Positions 5,873 through 13,460 of a stretch of 64,000 nt of DNA are shown here, one piece after another (the first letter of the stretch is position 1; each line of letters opens with the position of its first letter). Source of the DNA: DASWIG01 sp965371445. GTDB lineage: Bacteria; Acidobacteriota; Thermoanaerobaculia; Multivoradales; J023. The stretch lies in the NCBI GenBank assembly GCA_965371445.1, contig CBDUYN010000029.1:1-64000 (forward strand), in the 5' to 3' direction. The position numbers and the translations under genes were made by a program. The notes under the pieces were generated by a model. It was not told where the DNA came from and did not search any database. It saw nothing but the letters and a program-made list of their open reading frames with translations.

Positions 5873-8824
5873 TCAATCCCCGGGTGACGGCTCGGCAAGC
5901 GCCGAGACGTCGGCGCCCTTGCGCCGCGCCACCCGGAGCGCCCAGTCGAGCTCTTCGGCGTTCCCGGTTACGCGGGCGGCGACGGCGAGAAGGAGGCACC
6001 CCTCGACGGAGTCGGCGCGGCGCTTTTTATAAACGTCGCGGCGCAAGCGTCGGAAGGCGCGCTCCTGCTCACCGCGGGCAAGCTCCAGGCGAGCCTCCAG
6101 AAGCGCCGACTCGGCGGCGATCCACCCCTTCTCGGTGCGGTCGAGGCCGGCGGTGGCCGCGGCGAGGTGCTCCGCGGCTTTCTCCGCGTCGCCACCGTCC
6201 AGGGCGAGGCGGGCAAGCTCCAGGTGGACGCGGGCGTCGGTGACCCGGTCGGCCAGATCGCGGATCTGCTCGAACCCCTCGTCGCTGCCGGGAGCGAGAG
6301 GCGTCGAGGCCGCGAGGGCGGCACGAAAGCTCTCTTCGGCCGCGTCGTCGTCGTCCGCTGTGGCAAGCTCCAGGCCCTGGTGAAAAAGCACCCGTTTGGG
6401 CTCCAGGAGCTCGTCGTAGAAGCGTCCGAAGACCTCCTGGCGCGAGTCGAGCCACAGCTCCCGCGGCCGCGACTCGGTCTCGAAGACGAGCTCGCTCGTC
6501 GGCCCCGCGATCTCCATCCGGCCCTGCACCCCCAGGACGGACTCCACGAAGGCGAGCTGAAACGGGACGAGGAGCTTGACGGACTTGACGTCGCCGTTCT
6601 CGGCGCGGCGGCGCAGCACGTCGAATCCTTGCCCCCGCGCCGCCACCTCCCAGCGAAACCGCAGCGGCGGCTTTTGCCGCGCCACGATACGAACCCGCCA
6701 GCGGCCCTCGCTCGTCAAGGTGAAGTCGTAGGTGTAGTAGACCTCCGGCAGGCCTGTCGCGTAGACGAAGCTCTCGGCGAAGTCTGAGAGGTCGATCGAG
6801 GCGAGCTCCTCGATCTGCCGGAGAAATCCTTCGGTCGAAAGCACCCGGCCGGAGCTTCGATCGACGACGCCACGTAAGACCTCGAGAAAGCGTTCCTCGC
6901 CGAGCAGGCCCCCCAACATGGCGAGGACCACCGCTCCCTTGCGGTAGACGATCGAGGAATAGGCGTCGCCGGAGCGACTGGAGCTCAGTCGCTGCCCCAG
7001 GACGAGCGGACCGACGCTCTCTACGGTGCGGCCGTCCGAGGTCAGGGCGGTGAGCTCCTGCTGCCAGCCGGTGGTGGGTCCTACGACCGAGAGATCGCCG
7101 AGGCGGCGGCGCGTCCAGAGCGCCGAGGCGTAGTTGGCCATCGCTTCGCTGATCCACTGGTCGCGGTAGCCGCGCCAGCCCACCTGGTGCCCCCACCACT
7201 GATGCGCCACCTCGTGGGCGACCACGGCGCGTCGATCCATATCCGTGTAGCCGAGGAGCGATCCGAGAAGCCCCCAGTCGACCATCATCGTGTTCGAGAG
7301 GGTCACAAACCCCAACATGGCCTGCGAGTAGTCGCGCGGCACGGTGACGACGACGATCTCGTCGAGGGGATAGCGGCCGAAAAGCTCCTCGTAGAACCGG
7401 AGCGACTCCACCACGGCGTTGGTGATCTCGTGGAGCGTGTCGCCCTGGAGGCGAACGAGGCCCGGGTCGAAAGCCGCGGTAACCCGGATGTGTCCGGCCC
7501 GGCCCTGGCGGATCTTGAAGCGTCCGACCTCGAAGCTGAAGCCGATCGACGCCACGTCGAGCCGGCGCCGTTCCCAGGCGAAGCCCCTCTCCTGCCCCTG
7601 CTCGACGCGGCGGCCGCTTGCCACCAGGCCGAGTTTTTTGGGCCAACGCAAGACGACGTCGTAGGTGGCGCGGTCGATCGATCCGGCGTGGGGATACCAG
7701 GCCAGGCCGTCGCGCAGCGCCCAGCTTTTCTCCGCGCCCTGGTCAAAAAACTGACCGGCGTAGCGCACCTCGACCACGACGACCTCTTCGATGACCGCCG
7801 GCCGGGGCAAAACGACATGGAGCTCGCTTCCCTGGCGGAAGTGCTCCAGGGCCACGCCTCCGGCGGTGACCTCCTCGACGACGAGGTCGCGGTGCAGGGC
7901 GAGCCGCGCCACTCGGTGTCCGCCGGTCGTGGAGCGTAGCTCCAGGGCGGCTCGGCCCTCCAGCATCCCGGAGCGCGGCTCGACTTGCACCTCAAGCCGG
8001 TAATGGCGCGGCTCAAAAGCGGGGAGCCCCGGCGCCGGACGGCCGTCCAGGCGGCGGCTCGCCGACATCCAGGTGTCCCAGCTGCCCAGGTCCTGGAGCT
8101 CGACGCCGATCAGGCGTCCTCGCTGCTGTTGCCGGTCGATGAGGCGCGAAATCCGGCGTTTCTTGCGCGTCGTGACCTCCAGGGGGACGAACTGGCCCAG
8201 GGAGAGCTGCTCCTCGGCGGCGGGGTCGACCAGCAGGTAGAAGTCGCCCAGCTGATCGCCGCGAAAGCCGGCGGCAAAGAATTCCTCCAAGCGGGGCTCG
8301 CCCAGGGCGTCGGCCAGGAGCCCCCCGTCGATCCCCATGAGCCGCCGCTCCGGCCCCTCGCGCCAGGCGGCGAAGCGCTCCGCGGCGCGGCGGGCGGCCG
8401 ACGGATCGCCTTGAGCGGCCGCGGGCCGGTCGAGGAGCGAGTGGGCCGCGTCGTCACGGGCGACGACGAGCACCGCCTCGGTGAAGCGCTCCGCGAGGCG
8501 TGGCGCACCGGTGAAGAGCTCGAGCTGACCGGCCTCGATCGCGTCCGGGGGCTCCAGGGTCACCGTCCCGTGGCCGACGAAGACCATCTCCACCGTCCGG
8601 CCGTCGCCCGCCGTGGCGGGATAGAGGAGGCCGTCGTGGAGGTCGAGGACGGCCGAGCCCGTGTCGAGGCGTACGTTCTTGAGCGCCCGGGGCCTTCCTG
8701 TTTGAAGCGTCGCTTCGCCGAGGCTCTTGATGACCTCGCGCGGCGACGGACCGCCGTCGTCCGCGGCGAGGACCGGTGCTGCGATCAGGGCTGCGGCTAG
8801 GAAGATGGCTCTGGGGAAGGGCAC
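5873..8824 (-). CDS. Exported M1-family (gluzincin) metallopeptidase
   Basis: This 983-residue protein is read from a GTG at 8824, which puts a signal peptide (PFPRAIFLAAALIAAPVLA) first; an upstream GTG at 8884 is possible. The M1 catalytic core is clear: zinc motif HEVAHQWWGH, with the third ligand in WISEAMANY about 20 residues on. The classical GAMEN exopeptidase motif is not seen; the matching stretch reads MLGFVTLSN, as in a divergent bacterial M1 group, so aminopeptidase specificity is uncertain. The roughly 300 residues before the core carry their own beta-rich domain, and the C-terminal 180 residues are helical with TPR-like Ala/Leu/Glu repeats. A 253-bp piece of this gene is copied at 2576-2828. 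Confidence 0.88.
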   Translation of the reverse strand: MPFPRAIFLAAALIAAPVLAADDGGPSPREVIKSLGEATLQTGRPRALKNVRLDTGSAVLDLHDGLLYPATAGDGRTVEMVFVGHGTVTLEPPDAIEAGQLELFTGAPRLAERFTEAVLVVARDDAAHSLLDRPAAAQGDPSAARRAAERFAAWREGPERRLMGIDGGLLADALGEPRLEEFFAAGFRGDQLGDFYLLVDPAAEEQLSLGQFVPLEVTTRKKRRISRLIDRQQQRGRLIGVELQDLGSWDTWMSASRRLDGRPAPGLPAFEPRHYRLEVQVEPRSGMLEGRAALELRSTTGGHRVARLALHRDLVVEEVTAGGVALEHFRQGSELHVVLPRPAVIEEVVVVEVRYAGQFFDQGAEKSWALRDGLAWYPHAGSIDRATYDVVLRWPKKLGLVASGRRVEQGQERGFAWERRRLDVASIGFSFEVGRFKIRQGRAGHIRVTAAFDPGLVRLQGDTLHEITNAVVESLRFYEELFGRYPLDEIVVVTVPRDYSQAMLGFVTLSNTMMVDWGLLGSLLGYTDMDRRAVVAHEVAHQWWGHQVGWRGYRDQWISEAMANYASALWTRRRLGDLSVVGPTTGWQQELTALTSDGRTVESVGPLVLGQRLSSSRSGDAYSSIVYRKGAVVLAMLGGLLGEERFLEVLRGVVDRSSGRVLSTEGFLRQIEELASIDLSDFAESFVYATGLPEVYYTYDFTLTSEGRWRVRIVARQKPPLRFRWEVAARGQGFDVLRRRAENGDVKSVKLLVPFQLAFVESVLGVQGRMEIAGPTSELVFETESRPRELWLDSRQEVFGRFYDELLEPKRVLFHQGLELATADDDDAAEESFRAALAASTPLAPGSDEGFEQIRDLADRVTDARVHLELARLALDGGDAEKAAEHLAAATAGLDRTEKGWIAAESALLEARLELARGEQERAFRRLRRDVYKKRRADSVEGCLLLAVAARVTGNAEELDWALRVARRKGADVSALAEPSPGD

Positions 8825-8889
8825 GGCGGAATGATACACGCCTCCACACGAGCGAGGGCGTCCCGCCCGCTCTTCGTCCCGCACGGAAC

Positions 8890-8995
8890 CCCAGGATGCG
8901 CCGTTGGCTTATCCTGGGCTGTGGGGTTTCAGAGGGCCGACCGATTCATGCTCCGAAACCCCATAGCCCCGGATAAGCCTTCGGCGCATCCGGGG
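8890..8995. repeat. 45-bp imperfect inverted repeat (REP-like)
   Basis: The left arm 8890-8934 and right arm 8951-8995 are reverse complements with six mismatches, separated by 16 bases. Shared blocks include GGATGCGCCG, GGCTTATCC and TGGGGTTTC. It lies between two same-strand genes (glgP upstream, the peptidase downstream) and could fold into a long hairpin. Mismatches are scattered, as in a mobile or dispersed extragenic palindrome rather than a terminator. Confidence 0.8.
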
Positions 8996-9081
8996 ATCCG
9001 GAGCCGAGACGTGGGAGAGCCGGCAAACGCGGGCTCTTCGAAACCGTCTCCCTACGACTTCAGGAGCTCGCGCACCTGCCG

Positions 9082-11262
9082 TCAGTCGAGCTCGCTGGTG
9101 AGCGCCTGCTGCCGCTCGGCCGCCGGCATGTAGGCCTCCTCGACGTAGTCGTGCACCATGCGGTTGGAGGAGAACTGCGGCGTCAGGGTGGCCAGGGCCT
9201 CTTTCATCATCTGAATCCAGCCCCGCGGCAGGTCGTCCTCGTCGCGCTCGAAGAAAAGTGGCACGATCCTCGACTCCAGGGTCTCGTAGAGCGAAGTGAC
9301 GTCGACGTGGTCCTGGTGCCCCTCGTCTCCGGCGACCTCCTCGGAGCCGATCACCCAGCCGTTCTTGCCGTTGTAGCCCTCGGGCCACCAGCCGTCGAGG
9401 ATCGAGAAGTTCAAGACACCGTTGGCGGCTGCCTTCTGGCCGCTCGTGCCGCTCGCTTCCAGCGGCCGGCGCGGGGTGTTCAACCAGACGTCGACCCCCT
9501 GGACGAGCATGCGCCCCATGCGGGTGTCGTAGTCCTCCAGGAAAAAGACGCGGCCGATGAAGGACTCGCTGCGCGACAGCTCGAAGATGTGCTGGATGAT
9601 CTGCTGCCCCGGACGGTCGGCGGGATGGGCTTTGCCGGCAAAGACGATCTGCATCGGCCGCTCTTCGTTCGAGGTGAGGGCGAACAGGCGCTGGAGCTCG
9701 GAGAAGATCAGCTTGGCCCGCTTGTAGGTCGCGAAGCGCCGCGCGAAGCCCACGGTCAAGGCGTTCGGATCGAAGTAGCCGGCGACCGCCCGAAGCTCGT
9801 CGGGAGCGCTGCCGTGCCGGGCCAGCTGCTCGCGCAGGACGTTGCGCAGGAACCGTCCGAGGCGGACTTTCTGCTGGCGGTGGGCCGCCCAGAGCTCGGC
9901 GTCGGGGATGTCGAAGACCGAGCTCCAGGCGCCGGGGCTCAGGAGCTTGTCCTGCCAGTGGGTGCCCATGTACTTGTACAGGAGGTCCTCGATCTCGAGG
10001 CCGATCCAGCTCGTGGTGTGCACACCGTTGGTGATGGCGTGGATCGGCTGCTCCTCGTCGCCTGGGAAGAGGTGGCGCCACATGTCGCTCGCCACCTTGG
10101 CGTTCAGGCGGCTGACGCCGTTGGCCCAGCTCGTCGTGTTGATGGCGAGCGCCGTCAGGTTGAACGAGCCGTCGCCCTCGTGGGCCTGGCCGAGCTTCAG
10201 GAGCTCCTCCATCGGAAAGCCCATCTCGTCGCAGTGGGCGCTCAGGTATTTCTCGATCAGGGCACGGTCGAACTGCTCGTTGCCCGCCGGCACCGGCGTA
10301 TGGGTGGTAAAAACCGAATTGCGGCGCAAGAGCTCCCGTGCCCCGACGGGCTCGATCTCGTGCTCGACCACGAGTCGGCGCATCCGTTCGACCTGGAGCA
10401 AGGAGCTGTGCCCCTCGTTCAGGTGCCAGACCCGGGGCTCGATCCCCAGGGCGCCGAGCGCACGCACGCCGCCGACACCGAGCAGGTACTCCTGGACCAG
10501 GCGCATCTCCCGCCCGCGGACGTAGAGCTGGTAGGTGATCGGCCGGTCGGCCGGGTCGTTCTCGGGCAGGTCGGTGTCGAGCAGGATCAGCGGCACGCGT
10601 CCGACCTGGGCGAGCCAGAGCTTGGCATGGACGTCACGGCCGGGCATCGGGACCGAGACGACGACCTCGCGGCCGGTCACCGTGGCAATCGGGCGCAGCG
10701 GCAACCGCGTGAAGTCGTAGTCAGGATAGATGTGCTGCTGGACGCCGTCCGCGTCGATCGTCTGCTTGAAATACCCGCGGCGGTAAAGAAGCCCCACCGC
10801 GACCAGAGGCACCCCCAGGTCACTGGCGCTCTTGCAGTGGTCTCCGGAAAGCACCCCGAGGCCGCCCGAGTAGATGGCGAGCGAGGGGTGGAGCCCGTAT
10901 TCCATCGAGAAGTAGGCGATCGGACCGCCGCGGTAGCCCGCGTGGGTGCGGACGAACCACGAGTCTTCCCGGTGGTGCATGTAGGTCTCGAGCTGACCGG
11001 TCACCCGGTGATAGCGGGCCAGGAAGCTTTCCTCCGCCAGCAAGGGGTACCAGTGGCGTGGGTCGACGTTGATCAAGAGCTCCACCGGGTTGCGGTAGTG
11101 GGCCCACTTGACCGGATCGATGGTGGCGAAAAGTGCCCGGGCCGGCGACCTCCAGGTCCACCACAGGTTGTAGGCCAGCTCGTAAAGCTTCTCGAACTCG
11201 CGGGGCAGCTCGATGTCGGTGACGTGAAGGGTCGGGATCCTCAGCTCGCTGGAAGGGTCCAT
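9082..11262 (-). CDS. glgP: Alpha-glucan phosphorylase (GT35, short bacterial type)
   Basis: This 726-residue cytosolic enzyme releases glucose-1-phosphate from glycogen or maltodextrins. The N-terminus (ELAYNLWWTWRSPARALF) is the DUF3417-type start found in the shorter phosphorylase family (TIGR02094). Substrate and PLP regions are intact: YFSMEYGLHPSLAIYSGGLG, HLNEGHSS, and EASGTSGQKAAANG, where the Lys is the expected PLP Schiff-base residue. The ATG at 11260-11262 is preceded by GAGG. It is divergent from the kinase-like gene at 11487. Glycogen turnover is the inferred pathway; no other glg genes are in the window. Confidence 0.95.
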   Translation of the reverse strand: MDPSSELRIPTLHVTDIELPREFEKLYELAYNLWWTWRSPARALFATIDPVKWAHYRNPVELLINVDPRHWYPLLAEESFLARYHRVTGQLETYMHHREDSWFVRTHAGYRGGPIAYFSMEYGLHPSLAIYSGGLGVLSGDHCKSASDLGVPLVAVGLLYRRGYFKQTIDADGVQQHIYPDYDFTRLPLRPIATVTGREVVVSVPMPGRDVHAKLWLAQVGRVPLILLDTDLPENDPADRPITYQLYVRGREMRLVQEYLLGVGGVRALGALGIEPRVWHLNEGHSSLLQVERMRRLVVEHEIEPVGARELLRRNSVFTTHTPVPAGNEQFDRALIEKYLSAHCDEMGFPMEELLKLGQAHEGDGSFNLTALAINTTSWANGVSRLNAKVASDMWRHLFPGDEEQPIHAITNGVHTTSWIGLEIEDLLYKYMGTHWQDKLLSPGAWSSVFDIPDAELWAAHRQQKVRLGRFLRNVLREQLARHGSAPDELRAVAGYFDPNALTVGFARRFATYKRAKLIFSELQRLFALTSNEERPMQIVFAGKAHPADRPGQQIIQHIFELSRSESFIGRVFFLEDYDTRMGRMLVQGVDVWLNTPRRPLEASGTSGQKAAANGVLNFSILDGWWPEGYNGKNGWVIGSEEVAGDEGHQDHVDVTSLYETLESRIVPLFFERDEDDLPRGWIQMMKEALATLTPQFSSNRMVHDYVEEAYMPAAERQQALTSELD

Positions 11263-11486
11263 GGGGGGCCTCGCTCAATCGTCAGGACGCAGCAGCGTCT
11301 CTCGGTGTGGCTCGTCTCGCGGGACCGGCTTCGGCTGGCCGGCGAAGCCACGGTTTCTACCACATCCGAGCCCGGAACGCGCCCCTCGGCCCTCGTGATC
11401 GGGGGTTCCCTTGGCGGAGGCAACTTGTATAAGCTCGCCTCATATCGACGATGCAAGCGCCCAGATACCGTCCGCGGCGAGGCAGC

Positions 11487-12350
11487 ATGACGCATACCTT
11501 CAGCATTCCCAGAAGCCTCGAGGACCGCTACGAGACTCTCGAGAGGGTGAGCGTTTGGGGCCGGGGAGCGACCTTCCGGGTGCGCCACCGGGAGCAGGGC
11601 GAGATCCGCTTGGCCAAGGTGCTCGACGTGTACGACCCCGACGACGAGAACCTCTCTCTGCGATTCCGCCGCGAGGCGCGGCTCGCCCTACGCCTGCGTC
11701 ATCCGAACATCGTTCGCTTCTACGACTTCGCGATGGGCGAGACGAACGCCTGCTTCGTCGTGGAGCTGGTGAAGGGCCGCACGCTCCGCGACCTCCTGAC
11801 CAGCGACGGGCCGCCACCCCTCGGGCGGACGATGGAGATTGCCGTCCAGGCCCTGCGGGCGCTCGGCTACATCCACGAGCGCGGGTACTGCCACCGCGGC
11901 ATCTCGCCGGAAAGCCTCATGGTGGTCGTAGGTGACGATGCAAGCGTCCTGGTCAAGCTGATCGACCTGGGGCTTGCCAAGCGTTTCGGCGGCGGGGAGG
12001 ATCTGACCTCGGCGGAGACCTTCCTCGGGAAGGCACGCTATTCGGCGCCCGAGCAGTTCGCCGACGAGGAGCCGAGCCTCGACCCGCGCATCGACGTCTA
12101 CTCCTTTGGCGTCGTCCTCTACGAGCTGCTGACGGGAGAGCACCCGAGCCGCGGCCACACCTTCCGGGACTACTTCGAAGGTCACACGCTCCACGGCCCC
12201 CGCGACTTCGCGGAGACCGACCCCGAGGGAGCCATTCCCGAGGCCGTGCGCGACGCGGTGCGCAGAAGCCTCGCCAGGAACCCGGAGGAGAGGATCTCGA
12301 CGGCCGCCGAGCTCGCCGAGCTGCTGGAGCCTTTCCGTCCGACGCCCTAA
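11487..12350 (+). CDS. Hanks-type kinase-fold protein, predicted pseudokinase
   Basis: A 287-residue single-domain eukaryotic-like kinase. Visible landmarks are an incomplete glycine loop (GRGATF), the ATP-anchoring Lys in LAKVL (K44), the helix C Glu in RREA (E63), DLG in place of DFG (D160) and APE. The catalytic loop reads HRGISPES (from 136): the HRD Asp is Gly and the Asn that binds the second Mg is Ser. Close homologues usually read HRD-I-S-P-E/D-N. ATP binding may survive, but phosphotransfer looks impaired. There is no membrane segment or C-terminal sensor domain. ATG 11487 follows GGCGAGG; an in-frame ATG at 11451 would add 12 residues. It is divergent from glgP. Confidence 0.88.
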   Translation: MTHTFSIPRSLEDRYETLERVSVWGRGATFRVRHREQGEIRLAKVLDVYDPDDENLSLRFRREARLALRLRHPNIVRFYDFAMGETNACFVVELVKGRTLRDLLTSDGPPPLGRTMEIAVQALRALGYIHERGYCHRGISPESLMVVVGDDASVLVKLIDLGLAKRFGGGEDLTSAETFLGKARYSAPEQFADEEPSLDPRIDVYSFGVVLYELLTGEHPSRGHTFRDYFEGHTLHGPRDFAETDPEGAIPEAVRDAVRRSLARNPEERISTAAELAELLEPFRPTP

Positions 12351-12411
12351 GACGCGCCAACACGTAGGATCGACCGGAGCTTCCCGATAGGATCGGCTGC
12401 GAGACGGCGAG

Positions 12412-12501
12412 GTGTTGAAGTGGGTCCTGATCGTCTTGGGCGTGCTGTTGGTGCTCTTTGGCTTCGCCGGGACTTTCAACTCGACGCCACCGGTTTGGTA
12501 G
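12412..12501 (+). CDS. Possible 29-residue single-helix membrane protein
   Basis: GTG at 12412 opens a 29-codon frame, VLKWVLIVLGVLLVLF followed by GFAGTFNSTPPVW, ending at TAG 12499-12501. One strongly hydrophobic helix with a positive N-terminus and a polar tail is the pattern of small bacterial membrane peptides. It follows the kinase-like gene by 61 bases, and its end overlaps the end of hepT on the other strand. The ribosome-binding site is weak, so this is a candidate only. Confidence 0.35.
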   Translation: MLKWVLIVLGVLLVLFGFAGTFNSTPPVW

Positions 12502-12949
12502 GCTCCGCAGAATCCTCTTCCCCAAAAGAGCGTTCCCGTACCCAGGCGCCCACTTCTTCGGCGAATCGTTCCAGCTCCGCCAGCCCCGCGGTGGCGGCGA
12601 GATGGACCCTGGCGGGATCGACTCCGGAGTACATGTGCGTCAGGATGTTACGCAACCTGGCGGCGGGCCGGACGCCGGCGAGGGTCTTCGCGGAGATCAC
12701 CTGGTGCTCGTGGAGCCGCACGAACGACTCAGCCAACGTGGCCGCGGCCGGCCAGCCTTCGTCGGCGATCACGTGGCTGGCGACGTCGAGAGCGGCCTGG
12801 ATGGCCAGGATCAGGTTGAAGCTTACCAACTCGAGGGCGTCGCGATCCGTGGCCAAGGCCTCGGCATCGGCGGGGCAGCGCAGACGGGCGCGTTCCAACC
12901 GGTCGGCGATCTCCGCCAGCTTGACGGCTACGACGTCGGCGTCAACCAT
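12476..12949 (-). CDS. hepT: HepT-type toxin (HEPN ribonuclease, DUF86)
   Basis: A 157-residue all-helical HEPN protein of the HepT family. The ribonuclease motif R-x4-H-x-Y is intact: R100, H105 and Y107 in RNILTHMY. In studied systems this toxin cleaves RNA (tRNA ends in some cases) and is silenced when its MntA partner adds AMP to the motif Tyr. The ATG at 12949 lies within the end of mntA (8-base overlap), the normal order with the antitoxin first. Length is slightly above the common 115-145 residues because of a C-terminal extension. Confidence 0.9.
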   Translation of the reverse strand: MVDADVVAVKLAEIADRLERARLRCPADAEALATDRDALELVSFNLILAIQAALDVASHVIADEGWPAAATLAESFVRLHEHQVISAKTLAGVRPAARLRNILTHMYSGVDPARVHLAATAGLAELERFAEEVGAWVRERSFGEEDSAEPTKPVASS

Positions 12950-13352
12950 GGCCTTCCGCCAGCCTGCGCAAGAAGCCGTCACGCATGCGCTCGAACCAGG
13001 GCCGGTCGAGCTCGACCCGGGCGATCGCCTGCGACCGCCAACTTCCAAGAGCGCCCTTCTGCCCCTGGTGGACGAGAAGACCATCGCGCAAGACGGACTT
13101 GAGGAGCGGGTAGCCCGCCTCTCGCAGGTCGACGACGTCGACCTCCAGCCCCACCGCCTGGCTCAGATCCGCCGCCAGCGTCCAGAGGTCGACCCCGGGT
13201 GCCTCGACGGCGACGTCGACGTCGGAGCTCGGACGCGCACAGCCGCGAGCGCGGGAGCCGAAGAGCATCGCCAGTCGGACGTCCTTACGATGCTCCAGGG
13301 CTCGACGGAGCGCTTCGATCAAAGCGGCCTGGGCTTCTCGTTCGCGGGCCAT
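12942..13352 (-). CDS. mntA: MntA-type antitoxin (minimal nucleotidyltransferase)
   Basis: A 136-residue nucleotidyltransferase-fold protein with the signature GS-x10-D-x-D: G32 S33 in LFGSRARG, then D44 and D46 in SSDVDVAV. This is the catalytic set needed to AMPylate the partner toxin. It is the promoter-proximal gene of the pair, and its end overlaps the hepT start. The window shows no mobile-element genes next to the module, although 2-3 kb of accessory fragments lie near the window start. Confidence 0.9.
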   Translation of the reverse strand: MAREREAQAALIEALRRALEHRKDVRLAMLFGSRARGCARPSSDVDVAVEAPGVDLWTLAADLSQAVGLEVDVVDLREAGYPLLKSVLRDGLLVHQGQKGALGSWRSQAIARVELDRPWFERMRDGFLRRLAEGHG

Positions 13353-13460
13353 GGAAGCAATCTAGCACAGCGGGCGGAGGACCCGACGCTTGGCCATGCC
13401 CCCTCCGCCCGGTATGATGCGCCCGAGAGGAGCGAGGATCCCGTTCCTCCCGGGAAATCT

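Noticed and set aside
9151..11490. 779-residue plus-strand open frame opposite glgP
   Set aside because: glgP on the minus strand has complete family motifs; the plus frame has none.
12420..13460. N-terminal extension of the zinc-ribbon TPR protein
   Set aside because: The open frame upstream of 13461 lies opposite hepT and mntA, whose catalytic motifs are clear; the zinc ribbon starts right at ATG 13461.
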